From assembly GCA_965246905.1 (NCBI GenBank), contig CBDFFZ010000011.1, positions 71,388-135,387 of the forward strand: 64,000 nucleotides of DNA. The letters run 5' to 3'. Position 1 is the first letter of the stretch, and each line of letters begins with the position of its first letter. Shown here one piece after another: positions 19,452 through 28,693 of the stretch. The notes beneath the pieces are model-generated. The model saw only the letters and a list, made by a program, of their open reading frames with translations, did not search any database and was not told the origin of the DNA. The stretch is from UBA1952 sp965246905. GTDB lineage: Bacteria; Bacteroidota; Bacteroidia; Chitinophagales; Chitinophagaceae. The position numbers and the translations under genes are program-made.

Positions 19452-20926
19452 AAAAAGATGCCCTTCAGAATTTGTTTGAACATGGTTTGTCCCCTGTAGA
19501 GATAAGGGACTTACCTGCTCCGATTAAATTAACCAAGCTCGTTGGACCGGGCGTTTTAATGTTTGCAGTCGCCATTGGTGCGGGAGAAATATATATCTGG
19601 CCATGGCTGATCGCTAAATATAGCATGTCGCTATTGTGGCTTGGATTGCTGTCGTTATATTTCCAGTATATCCTCAACACAGAATTTGCAAGATATACTT
19701 TGGCAACCGGAGAAACAGTAATAACAGGTTTTTCTAGGATTTGGAAACCTGCAGGATATTTATTTTTTGCTTGTTCGCTTCTACCCTGGATATGGCCAGC
19801 TTGGAGTTTTAGCGCAGCTACCATTATTAATAAACACCTGCTACCATGGAAGTTTCCGAAGGATAAGTATGCAGCAATTGCCCTACTTGTTTTGACGGGC
19901 GTGGTGCTATCTGGGACAACCAAGATTTTCTACAAAACTGTTGAATTATTACAGAAAGTTCAGGTCATATTTATACTTGTAGCGACAGCGATATTGACCT
20001 ATTTTTTTGTCGACTGGAAGTCGATAATGACACTCGAAGAGGGGTTGATTGCTGTACCTGATAAAGTGCCGACAAGCGCTAAAGATATTGCGTTCCTTGC
20101 TTCAGCTATTGCATTTTGCGGTGCGGGTGGCACTGTTAATCTGGCGATAAGCAACTGGGTGAGAGATAAAAAACTGGGCATGAGTGCCTTTGTACCACAA
20201 CTTCAAAAACTGTTTCGTGGCAAACGAACATTTAAATCAAATGATGGATTCTTTTTTGAAGGATCTGAGGAAAATCTCCAAAAATGGAGTTCATGGTGGC
20301 AGCTGATAAAAACAGAGCAATTGTGGACGTTTTTATTCCTTGAGCTTATCTGCGTGATATTGCTTATTGTCCTGTCAATCTCGTTGATGCCTAATAAGGC
20401 ATTCGGGGCGGATTTGGGCTTGATTGACCAGGAAGCCCAAGTGATTTCAGAAACTTTGAGAACTGGCGGCAAGACTTTATTTTATCTAATGATCACTTTC
20501 GTACTTACTACATCTGTCGTTGGGGTATTAGATCATGTCGCCCGCTTGGCCGCCGATATCCTCAGAAACAATATAAAGAGAATAAAACGGTCCAAAAAGG
20601 CCGTAGTTAACGAGGGCATTATTTATACAATTGTGCTTTGGGTTGTGATAATATTCGGCGTGACGATTTTATCGGTATATAATTTCCAAAGTTCCTTTTT
20701 ACTTCTTGCAATAACAGGGTCGTTGTCTATTTATGTAATGTTCCTATATTCCTTCTTCATTTTTGTTTTACACTTAAAGCTTGAACGGCAGGTACGAATA
20801 TCAGATCCGAGATTTCAAAAATTTAATCCCTTCAAAATGAGCAGGTGGCGAAAGATAATGCTGCTTTTTGCAATTGCATACTACGGCATGCTTTCTTTTT
20901 ATGTGTTGAGATCTTTGATTAAATAA
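19448..20926 (+). CDS. divergent Nramp-superfamily membrane transporter
   Basis: The 492-residue protein has about eleven membrane segments in an Nramp-like order, starting with KLVGPGVLMFAVAIGAGEIY. The canonical metal-binding DPGN of helix 1 is replaced by GAGE. The region where helix 6 would carry MPH reads AIAFCGAGGTVNLAIS. It therefore belongs to the non-canonical Nramp-related branch, and its substrate cannot be inferred to be Mn or Fe. The ATG overlaps the NACHT gene stop as ATGA, so the two are made together. In that context it may be a membrane effector or a target of the methyltransferase, rather than housekeeping metal uptake; that is inference. The cytoplasmic loop near residues 240-280 is unusually long. 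Confidence 0.7.
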   Translation: MKKDALQNLFEHGLSPVEIRDLPAPIKLTKLVGPGVLMFAVAIGAGEIYIWPWLIAKYSMSLLWLGLLSLYFQYILNTEFARYTLATGETVITGFSRIWKPAGYLFFACSLLPWIWPAWSFSAATIINKHLLPWKFPKDKYAAIALLVLTGVVLSGTTKIFYKTVELLQKVQVIFILVATAILTYFFVDWKSIMTLEEGLIAVPDKVPTSAKDIAFLASAIAFCGAGGTVNLAISNWVRDKKLGMSAFVPQLQKLFRGKRTFKSNDGFFFEGSEENLQKWSSWWQLIKTEQLWTFLFLELICVILLIVLSISLMPNKAFGADLGLIDQEAQVISETLRTGGKTLFYLMITFVLTTSVVGVLDHVARLAADILRNNIKRIKRSKKAVVNEGIIYTIVLWVVIIFGVTILSVYNFQSSFLLLAITGSLSIYVMFLYSFFIFVLHLKLERQVRISDPRFQKFNPFKMSRWRKIMLLFAIAYYGMLSFYVLRSLIK

Positions 20927-21225
20927 TTTACTTTACGCAGATAGTTTGTGCAATATGATTATGTTATTCCACACATTTCTAGTTGCTCTAAGTGTTTCCC
21001 AAGACACACAGAACACGTGATAAACAATCATTTGGAATAGCATTGGCTGGCACGAGTCTGCAGAATGAGCACATAGCAGAGTATATTGGCTCCAAGAGTG
21101 CAATCGTTGGTTTGATGCATCCAATAAATAGGATTAAAGCAATCGGCAGATCCAACCGGTAAAATGCAAGCGCAGCTTGTCTTATCAAAGATTATACAAA
21201 GTTGGGCTATGGATACTAAGATGAC

Positions 21226-21290
21226 AAAACCCGCGCCGGGCGCGGGTTTAAACTGCTGTGGAATGAGCCGGAATCGAACCGATAGCATCT
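21226..21290. repeat. island boundary unit C with tRNA T-arm-like sequence
   Basis: AAACCCGCGC-CGG-GCGCGGGTTT (21227-21249) is followed by CTGCTGTGGA, nearly as in unit B. The minus strand then reads GGTTCGATTCC...CATTCCA, a good tRNA T-arm plus acceptor end. No matching 5' acceptor arm lies about 75 bases upstream, so this is a tRNA 3' fragment rather than a complete tRNA gene. It marks the right edge of the A+T-rich island. The 20927-21780 gap otherwise holds no gene I support. Confidence 0.55.
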
Positions 21291-21637
21291 AGGCTTGTGT
21301 CCGCCATCATCTGAATTTCTTTGAGGTGTTCTTCTTTTACCTTACTATGTTACTCAAAAGTGTAGCAGAATACATCCAGCTACTTGTCTACGCTATTCAA
21401 GAATATGACTAGCAATTTAACGTTTACTGCCATTTACAAATTAGTTAGATTTCTTAAAATCGCAATTAATTGGTTCGATAATCTTCCTATCCGGGCTACT
21501 TGAGCGGAAGAATTACTATTGAGCTTTTCCTGGAAAACATAGGAGCCAATGCAGGCAAGGGTTTGGAACCACTATATATGCGAAAGTTAATTGCCGCAAT
21601 CTTATCTGGCCAAAGCGTTGGCTTAGCTCAAACAGCT

Positions 21638-21674
21638 TTTACTAACCGGGAATCGGATTTCCGGTCAGTAAAAA
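21638..21674. repeat. imperfect inverted repeat upstream of metH
   Basis: TTTTACT (21638-21644) and AGTAAAA (21668-21674) flank CCGG-containing arms and can form a hairpin about 107 bases before the metH ATG. It could be a terminator or a leader structure. It does not match a SAM or cobalamin riboswitch that I know. Confidence 0.35.
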
Positions 21675-21780
21675 TTCAGCGCCGTCTTTTATGAGGCAAC
21701 AGGCACCCGTTCTAAAACGAACCTCCTATCTTTTCTGCCCTACCTTTGCCGCCCCGCTTAGCAAGATTCAAGATTACCCA

Positions 21781-24522
21781 ATGTCCGTTATCCATCCATA
21801 TTTGCGCCTGAGCGGATTAGAGCCGCTTATCGTCCGCCCGGAATCCAACTTTATCAACGTCGGTGAGCGCACCAATGTAACCGGCTCCAAAAAATTTGCC
21901 CGCCTTATCCGCGAAAATCAATATGAAGAAGCCCTTAGCGTAGCACGCCAGCAGGTTGAGAGCGGCGCGCAGGTGATCGATGTAAATATGGACGACGCCC
22001 TCCTCGATGGGGTGCAGGCGATGACCACTTTCCTCAATCTCGTGCAGAGCGAGCCGGATATCGCCCGCATACCGGTAATGATCGACTCCAGCAAATTCGA
22101 GATCATCGAGGCAGGCCTGAAATGCGTGCAGGGCAAGTGCATCGTCAACTCCATATCTATGAAGGAAGGAGAGGAAAAATTCATCCGCGAAGCAAAGATC
22201 TGTCGCAGCTACGGAGCTTCTGTAGTGGTGATGGCATTCGATGAGCAGGGCCAGGCGGATACTTTACAGCGAAGGCTCAGCATTTGCCGCAAGGCTTATA
22301 AAATACTCACCGCGCAGGTAGGCTTCCACCCGAGCGATATCATTTTCGACCCCAATATTTTTGCCATTGCTACGGGCATCGAGGAGCACAATAATTATGC
22401 GGTAGATTTTATCGAGGCTACAAGAATCATCAAGCAGGAGATGCCGCTGGTAAAGATCAGCGGCGGTGTCAGTAATGTGTCTTTTTCCTTCCGGGGGAAT
22501 GATGCGGTGCGCGAGGCCATACACAGCGTTTTCCTATACTATGCTATCAAAGCAGGCATGGATATGGGCATCGTAAATGCCGGCCAACTGGTTATATACG
22601 ATGAGATAGAGCCGCAGTTGCGGGAGCTCTGCGAGGATGTGGTGCTCAACCAGAGTGCCGATGCTACGGAGAAGCTCGTAACATTTGCCGAGACGGTAAA
22701 AAGCAAAGGCAAGGAAGCGACAAAGGCCGATGATAGATGGCGCAGCCTGCCGGTAACGAAAAGGCTGGCTCATGCACTCGTAAACGGCATCACCGATTTC
22801 ATAGATGCAGATACCGAAGAAGCCCGCGCCGCAGTGCCGCGCCCGCTGGATGTAATTGAAGGTCCGCTGATGGACGGGATGAATATAGTTGGCGATCTGT
22901 TTGGCTCCGGCAAGATGTTCCTCCCGCAGGTGGTAAAGAGCGCGCGGGTGATGAAGAAAAGCGTGGCTTACCTCACGCCATTCATCGAGCAGGAAAAATT
23001 AGACAATCCCGATGCCCGGCAGGGTGGCGCGCCTAAAGTATTGCTGGCAACGGTAAAGGGCGATGTGCATGATATAGGCAAGAATATTGTAGGTATCGTG
23101 CTCGCCTGCAATGGCTATGATATCATAGACCTCGGGGTGATGGTGCCTGCGGATAAAATATTGGACACGGCGCAGCGGGAAGGTGTGGATATTGTAGGTC
23201 TAAGCGGGCTCATAACGCCCTCATTAGATGAGATGGTGCATGTAGCGCGCGAGATGAAGCGCCGCGGCATGAGCCTACCGCTACTGATTGGCGGCGCCAC
23301 CACTTCCCGGATGCACACGGCAGTAAAGATTGCCCCTGAATATGAGCACGGCGTGGTGCATGTGCTGGATGCAAGCCGCAGTGTAACGGTAGCAGGAACC
23401 TTACTGAATAAAGACAACAAGCTTCCGTACCTCGCAGATGTAAACAGGGAATACATCTCCCTGAAAGAAGATTTTGATAAAAAGAAAACGGCCAAGCAAT
23501 ACCTCACTTTTAAGGAGGCGCAGGCCAATGGCGCACCAATAGACTGGGAAGGTTATGAGCCGCCCACCCCGCAATTCACAGGCCTTAAAGAATTTGAGGC
23601 TTACCCAATAGAAGAGCTGCGCAAATACATAGACTGGACACCCTTCTTTATTGCCTGGGAGATGAAGGGAAAATATCCCACCATACTTACGGATGCGCAT
23701 TGGGGCACAGAAGCAACCAAGCTTTTCAAGGATGCCAATGCCATGCTGAATCAGATCATTGAGGAAGGCTGGCTGCAGGCAAAGGGTGTGATCGGCTTCT
23801 GGGAAGCAGCGCGCACTGCGCCGGACACGATTACGGTGCACGATACCGATGGCGCTGTTTTTCATCTGGAATGCTTAAGGCAGCAGATTAAGAAGGCTGC
23901 GGGTCAGAGGAATATCAGTCTGGCCGATTTTATTTGCCCCCGTCGGGGGAAGGCCGGGATGGGGGCCAAACAGGAGGAAGGCAATAGGGATTTAGCAGTC
24001 AATACCCAATCTCCTCCCGACCATATTGGCGCCTTCGCCGTATCAATACACGGCATCGAGCCGCACTTAAAGCGCTTCACAGCACAGCATGATGATTACA
24101 GCAAGATCCTCCTCCAGGCCCTTGCCGACCGGCTTGCCGAGGCCTATGCAGAAGTGCTGCACCTGCGTACCCGCCGCGAATGGTGGGGCTATGCAAAAGA
24201 AGAAACATTGAATATCGATGAGCTGGTAAAGGAAACGTATCGCGGTATCAGGCCTGCACCGGGCTATCCCGCCTGCCCCGACCATACCGAGAAGTACAAG
24301 CTGTTTGAGCTGCTTGGCGCGAGTGATGCCGCCGGTATCACGCTTACGGAATCGCTGGCCATGTATCCCACGGCATCCGTGTGCGGCTGGTATTTCTCGC
24401 ATCCGCAAAGCGTATATTTCGGCGTGGGCCGGATACAGGAAGATCAGTTGCTGGATTACGCCCGCCGCAAAGGCATGGCCCGCGACGATATCGCTAAATG
24501 GCTTTCGCCCAACCTTGATTAA
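21781..24522 (+). CDS. metH: cobalamin-dependent methionine synthase, lacking the homocysteine domain
   Basis: I take the ATG at 21781 (914 residues) over an in-frame ATG at 21691. The pterin-binding domain comes first, with NVGERTNVTGSKKF near residue 22 and IDVNMDDALLDGVQAM. The cobalamin module follows, with the cap helices and DVHDIGKNIVG near 428, where His is the lower axial ligand, then GLSGLITPSLDEM and GGATTS. The C-terminal activation domain has RPAPGYPACPDHTEK, the SAM-binding motif. The N-terminal homocysteine methyltransferase domain is absent, as usual in Bacteroidota, where it is a separate gene, not seen in this window. About 30 extra residues near 717-750 come from a dispersed repeat (23937-23966). 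Base composition is visibly more G+C-rich than the island to the left. Confidence 0.93.
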   Translation: MSVIHPYLRLSGLEPLIVRPESNFINVGERTNVTGSKKFARLIRENQYEEALSVARQQVESGAQVIDVNMDDALLDGVQAMTTFLNLVQSEPDIARIPVMIDSSKFEIIEAGLKCVQGKCIVNSISMKEGEEKFIREAKICRSYGASVVVMAFDEQGQADTLQRRLSICRKAYKILTAQVGFHPSDIIFDPNIFAIATGIEEHNNYAVDFIEATRIIKQEMPLVKISGGVSNVSFSFRGNDAVREAIHSVFLYYAIKAGMDMGIVNAGQLVIYDEIEPQLRELCEDVVLNQSADATEKLVTFAETVKSKGKEATKADDRWRSLPVTKRLAHALVNGITDFIDADTEEARAAVPRPLDVIEGPLMDGMNIVGDLFGSGKMFLPQVVKSARVMKKSVAYLTPFIEQEKLDNPDARQGGAPKVLLATVKGDVHDIGKNIVGIVLACNGYDIIDLGVMVPADKILDTAQREGVDIVGLSGLITPSLDEMVHVAREMKRRGMSLPLLIGGATTSRMHTAVKIAPEYEHGVVHVLDASRSVTVAGTLLNKDNKLPYLADVNREYISLKEDFDKKKTAKQYLTFKEAQANGAPIDWEGYEPPTPQFTGLKEFEAYPIEELRKYIDWTPFFIAWEMKGKYPTILTDAHWGTEATKLFKDANAMLNQIIEEGWLQAKGVIGFWEAARTAPDTITVHDTDGAVFHLECLRQQIKKAAGQRNISLADFICPRRGKAGMGAKQEEGNRDLAVNTQSPPDHIGAFAVSIHGIEPHLKRFTAQHDDYSKILLQALADRLAEAYAEVLHLRTRREWWGYAKEETLNIDELVKETYRGIRPAPGYPACPDHTEKYKLFELLGASDAAGITLTESLAMYPTASVCGWYFSHPQSVYFGVGRIQEDQLLDYARRKGMARDDIAKWLSPNLD
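23937..23966. repeat. dispersed repeat inserted in frame in metH
   Basis: GGGGGAAGGCCGGGATGGGG (23945-23964) matches 44835-44854 in 19 of 20 positions. In metH it lies within a stretch encoding CPRRGKAGMGAKQEEGNRDL that interrupts the otherwise conserved LADFI...DHIGAFAV region of the activation domain. Confidence 0.7.
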
Positions 24523-24531
24523 AAAACAACA

Positions 24532-25212
24532 ATGGAATCAATCAACCCGAGGCCGTGGCCGGTAGTGCCGGAGCCCGTACCTCATAGCTCTAAGCCGTTG
24601 CGCACTATGGCTACCATGGTGAGCTACTTTTTTCACCCGGTGTTTATGCCTACGATCATGTGCATAGCGCTGTTCCTGCTTTCGCCGGTATCCTTCCAGA
24701 GCCTTACGCCGCAGGTCTTAAAATTCCGGCTGGGCACAGTAGTGATGCTTACTGTCTTCTTCCCGCTCTTCAGCGTACTGCTGATGAAGAAGCTCGATTT
24801 TATTCAGAGTATCCATATGCGCGATCCTAAAGACCGGATTATCCCGCTCATCACCATCATGATCTTTTACTTCTGGGTGCAGCAGGTATTCAGCAATTTA
24901 AAAGACAGTCCGCCGATAATTAAGATCCTCATGCTCGGCGCATTCTGGGGCATTATTCTTCTTTTTCTGGTAAGTATTTTCTTCAAGGTAAGCATGCATA
25001 CTACGGCAGCCGGCGGCATGGTGGGCATCCTCATTGTGCTGCTTTTCACCAGTCAGGTAAATATGCTTGCGCCTCTTTTGGTGTCGCTGGTAATTGCCGG
25101 AATCATAGGTACGGCAAGATTGATTCTGGGCGAGCACCGGCAACCGGAATTATATCTTGGCTATATACTCGGCATCGTGGTGCAGCTTGCCGCGTGGGCT
25201 TATGTACTTTAG
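24532..25212 (+). CDS. PAP2-superfamily-like integral membrane protein
   Basis: The 226-residue protein has about six membrane helices beginning at residue 25 (MATMVSYFFHPVFMPTIMCI). It contains KVSMHTTAAGG and GTARLILGEHRQPELYLGY, arranged like the second and third PAP2 phosphatase motifs (SxxxH-type and SRxxxxxHxxxD-type), though several canonical residues differ. It is probably related to lipid phosphatases widespread in Bacteroidota; enzymatic activity is uncertain. It starts nine bases after metH and is likely co-transcribed. Confidence 0.6.
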   Translation: MESINPRPWPVVPEPVPHSSKPLRTMATMVSYFFHPVFMPTIMCIALFLLSPVSFQSLTPQVLKFRLGTVVMLTVFFPLFSVLLMKKLDFIQSIHMRDPKDRIIPLITIMIFYFWVQQVFSNLKDSPPIIKILMLGAFWGIILLFLVSIFFKVSMHTTAAGGMVGILIVLLFTSQVNMLAPLLVSLVIAGIIGTARLILGEHRQPELYLGYILGIVVQLAAWAYVL

Positions 25213-25249
25213 CCGGGCATCACTGCGCATTACCTGCGCATTAATCTGC

Positions 25250-25522
25250 ATTTTTCAACAAGGAAAAACCATTGATTGGCTGTGCACCTGCATTTATAGC
25301 ACATGCGCACGCATTAAGGAGCAATGCATAAACATCAATCTTAAAGGAATAGACTTTTGAGCCTAAAGTATGCGCTTTAATTATCAAGGTTGAAGCATTT
25401 AGGACCGATGCATTCATAATAATCTTCAATGCAAACGTTTTTGAGACCAACGTATAAGCATTAATCTTTAATGAAGATAAATTCGGGGCCCATTTATTCA
25501 TTTTAATCTTCAAGGTAAAGGA
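25250..25522. repeat. degenerate 42-bp tandem repeat
   Basis: Successive units of about 42 bases, each containing a motif like TTAATCTTTAATG or TAATCTTCAAGG, fill this gap. On the minus strand they stay open for about 97 codons and give a 14-residue pattern, for example SSLKINAYTLVSK, TFALKIIMNASVLN and ASTLIIKAHTLGSK. Whether this is translated is unknown. Confidence 0.6.
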
Positions 25523-25662
25523 TTTAGGATGCAATGAGCAGCCATTTGGAAGCGAAGAGGCAACAGCCAGCTACGATGTATCCCTTTGCACATACAAAGA
25601 AAGGAGAAAAAGGCTACCAGCCCTGCCATTATGATGCGCTATTCACAACAGCACTAAAGATT

Positions 25663-26225
25663 TCAGCGTTTCCGCACCCGCTTTATATCGATCAAATTCA
25701 TCGGGTTGCTGGCAAATCCCGTTACATTCTTCTATGTGAAATGCAGCAGCTGATCGTAGAATAGCGGCTGCACCGGCGCCTCGCTCATCACTAAGCTGTC
25801 CATCCGGCGGTACTGCACCCACCGCAGCGTATCCGGCAGGTTCCTGCTTTCATCATACCACTTGTCAAAGGTTTTATTGCTGAAGCGCGTATAGTTGGGC
25901 GGCGCAGGCAGGCGGCCGTTGAAGAAGGCAAGATCTGTTTCCGCCTCCGGATATCTGCCACCCACTCCCCGCGGAAGGCCAGGGCTTTACCGGTGCCCAT
26001 ATCTGCTGCCGCAGGATATTGGGCTGCATGTTTTCGGTCTTCGAAGAGATGCCCACATCCGGAAGCTGCGTAGTTATGAAATTAACGATGTCCGCGAAGT
26101 TATCCGGTGTAAGAAAGGCCACGGTACCTAAGCCTTTTCCATTGGGGAAGCCTGCCCGTTCGTTTCAACAAGGGTGTTGTAAGCATGTGGACCGTCCACA
26201 TGGTATACAGGTCTTTGGCGTAAGC
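25663..26225 (-). pseudogene. remnant of an ABC transporter solute-binding protein (SBP family 5)
   Basis: Fragments in different minus-strand frames match the C-terminal part of oligopeptide-binding proteins: GPHAYNTLVE, then GKGLGTVAFLTPDNFADIV, then YPEAETDLAFFNGRLPAPPN, then VTGFASNPMNLIDIKRVRKR. At least two frameshifts and a TAG within LLHFT*KNVTGF break the frame. The N-terminal two thirds is missing; the adjacent 26226-26359 stretch shows nothing. This is a decayed gene beside the tandem repeat. Confidence 0.75.
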
Positions 26226-26359
26226 AGGGTATAAGAATTCCAGCGCGCCAGAAGATAAGTAGTGTTAAAGACCTATTTTGAATCATTACGAACACGATCG
26301 GTTATGCAGGATGACAGGAATGAGAAGCGCGGATATAAATATTAAAGAGCTAATTGGTA

Positions 26360-28693
26360 TTACTTCCGCTTCGCGTAATCCTGAAAGTAGCCACAGGTAC
26401 CTATTGCCTCTTCATAAAAAGAAGTTTTTGCAGAGGCTGCAGCTAATTGCAGGAAATAGGGGTTTTTGAGGCAATTGGCATAATATAGCTTAAGCTGCTG
26501 CTCCTCATAAAAGCTGTAGGGTCCGCCGGGACAGCGTTTTTGCCAGCACTTTGCCGCCATGAATAATGCCTTTGCCTGCTGCTCCTTGTTCTTTGCCTTT
26601 AGCGCAGCTTTTACAAAAGTTGCCTCTGCTTTCATTGCCCCGTAAAATTCCTGCTCTTCGGGCGGCAGCTTCGCTCTGTCGGCACTATTAAAGTAAGCAC
26701 GCCCATCGGATGAGCTGCGGTAATAGGTGTAGGCGTGATAGGCATTGCCATAGTATGTCATGCTGTAAAGGCCGGTTGCATAGGCCATCAGCAGCGCAGC
26801 ATCATCGGGGGCTTTAGACAGGCCGACTTCCAGCCCCGCCATGCGCCCGGCAAAATCCAGCTTGCTTACCAGGTGTGCGGAATCCTCTTCAGGCCACGTC
26901 ATTTTTTCGGAGATGCTTATTTTAAAGGGATCCGGGAAAAGCGGTGTGTGATCACTCTTTTCAAGCGGGGCAATGGCTTTTGCAAACTGATGCTTCCGCA
27001 GGTATTTAGTGCCTTCCAGTTCATACAATCTTGCGGCCGTGTAAATGCTGCTATCAGTAAGTAGACGCTCAAACGGAGTCTTGTCTTTCTTTGCGGCAAA
27101 TGCCTGTACTTCCTGTAGTTTGGGGATGGTCATGTACTCCAGGATATTGCCGGCATCATCCGTAAAATCCGTTGATCCGTAGCTTGTGCCGAGACCTAAT
27201 GTATAGATGGCTTTCACTGTATCACCGCCCTTTAAGTAAGCAGTAGTAAGCAAAGTATTCATGGCATAGCGAAAGGGCAACTGTTCGCGCTGGCCGCGCA
27301 GCCATTTCATATCCGGCAGTAGCTGCGCCTCGAGCTGCGGCGTCATTTTTCCATTGCTGCGCACAGCATACAGTATCTGGAGGGTATGATACATGTCCTG
27401 CTCTCTAAGGCTCATGCGGCCACTCTTTGCCACCTCCATCATCCGCTTACAATCGGCCACATTGCGCTGCATAAAATACAGGTAAGAGGATGAAAGTGCC
27501 CAGAAGGCCGGATTATTGGCCTTCTTATCCGCAAGCACCTTTTGGGTAAAGGCATTGAGCCTCGGCAGATACTGCGTGTACTTTTGTGCTGCTTCCAGTT
27601 CTGTTTTATCCTGCGTACCATAAAAAGCATTTCGCTGTCCATTCACGCTCCGTTCTGCATAGAGTGCAGGCATCTGGTAGCGCTGCTCCAGCTTATTGAT
27701 CTCACGCGTCATCAGTACATCGAGCCCCGCAATGGCTGGGTCAGCCTGGTAAGCTGCATCGAGCGATGGCAGACCATCTTCATATTGATGAAGCCCATTC
27801 ATTAACCATACCACCGCCCGCTCGTGCGGTGTTTTGCATAGCTTTAGTGCCGGTGCCGCATCCTGGCCAACACACCAGTCGAACGATAAATAGGCGCTCT
27901 TCTTCAGGTAATCGCTCTGGTCAAAAACCTTTGAATACAGGTAGGCAGCTTCTGCTTTTTTCTTTTGCCGGAAGAGTGCTCCGGCCTTTAGCTCCAAGCA
28001 GCGGTTGTAAATATAGCCTCCGCCTCCATGCTCTTCAATCAGCTCGTCAAAAAGCTTTACCGCCTGCGCGTTTTTGCCGCTATAAAAAGAGAGGCGCAAT
28101 ATCTGGAAGGCATATTTATCCTTAATCAGCGCGTTCTTTGCAACCGCATACAATTGCTGCCCGTTCTTCGCCAGGCAGGCCATTCGGGCAGTATCCATTA
28201 CGGGCTTCGTCCATTCATCGGCAGATGTTGCATACGGCTGGCACTGCTTCGCATACATCAGGTAGCCCAGCGCTTCCAGGTCTTTGCTTTGCCGGAACCA
28301 TCTGGTAAGTCCATTACCTGTAAATTTTGCATTCATGGAAAGCGGCGCGCCCTTTTCAATATTTCCATAAAGGGATTTCAGATCATCGTAGGAGGCGCCA
28401 TAAATAAAGCTGTCTAAATCCGAATGGCTTACTGTATTGGCCGTGTAGCCTGCCCACTCTTCTATATTGGCATCAGGCAAAGTATCAGGAGTATTGTACC
28501 ATGCATCATCATAGTATTTTGGCCCGTCAATATAATAGAATGGTTTGTAGGCAGGCTTCGCAGTAATGTCATTTGCAAAAAAAGAGGATGCGCCTTCATA
28601 ATCGCCGCCATCGGCACAGGCCTGTACTATTTTGTAAAGAGGCAGTGCCAGCAGGGCGCTACTGATAAATACGGTAAACCGTTTCAAGGTCAT
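26360..28693 (-). CDS. large secreted helical-repeat protein, unknown function
   Basis: The 777-residue protein has a signal sequence (KRFTVFISSALLALPLYKIV). The body is helical and TPR-like, with pairs such as KKKAEAAYLYSKVF and AKAIAPLEKS, and conserved-looking aromatic segments DGPKYYDDAWYN and YYRSSSDGRAYFNSADRAKL. I do not know a named family; similar proteins are common in Bacteroidota. Its start overlaps by 35 bases the end of the upstream lipoprotein gene, so both are probably co-translated. Confidence 0.7.
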   Translation of the reverse strand: MTLKRFTVFISSALLALPLYKIVQACADGGDYEGASSFFANDITAKPAYKPFYYIDGPKYYDDAWYNTPDTLPDANIEEWAGYTANTVSHSDLDSFIYGASYDDLKSLYGNIEKGAPLSMNAKFTGNGLTRWFRQSKDLEALGYLMYAKQCQPYATSADEWTKPVMDTARMACLAKNGQQLYAVAKNALIKDKYAFQILRLSFYSGKNAQAVKLFDELIEEHGGGGYIYNRCLELKAGALFRQKKKAEAAYLYSKVFDQSDYLKKSAYLSFDWCVGQDAAPALKLCKTPHERAVVWLMNGLHQYEDGLPSLDAAYQADPAIAGLDVLMTREINKLEQRYQMPALYAERSVNGQRNAFYGTQDKTELEAAQKYTQYLPRLNAFTQKVLADKKANNPAFWALSSSYLYFMQRNVADCKRMMEVAKSGRMSLREQDMYHTLQILYAVRSNGKMTPQLEAQLLPDMKWLRGQREQLPFRYAMNTLLTTAYLKGGDTVKAIYTLGLGTSYGSTDFTDDAGNILEYMTIPKLQEVQAFAAKKDKTPFERLLTDSSIYTAARLYELEGTKYLRKHQFAKAIAPLEKSDHTPLFPDPFKISISEKMTWPEEDSAHLVSKLDFAGRMAGLEVGLSKAPDDAALLMAYATGLYSMTYYGNAYHAYTYYRSSSDGRAYFNSADRAKLPPEEQEFYGAMKAEATFVKAALKAKNKEQQAKALFMAAKCWQKRCPGGPYSFYEEQQLKLYYANCLKNPYFLQLAAASAKTSFYEEAIGTCGYFQDYAKRK

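Noticed and set aside
21256..21330. Complete tRNA gene on the minus strand
   Set aside because: T-arm and acceptor 3' half are present, but no complementary 5' acceptor or D-arm is found at the right distance.
21500..21694. 64-codon frame before metH, possibly a lost homocysteine domain
   Set aside because: It starts with TTG and shows no similarity to the Hcy methyltransferase domain.
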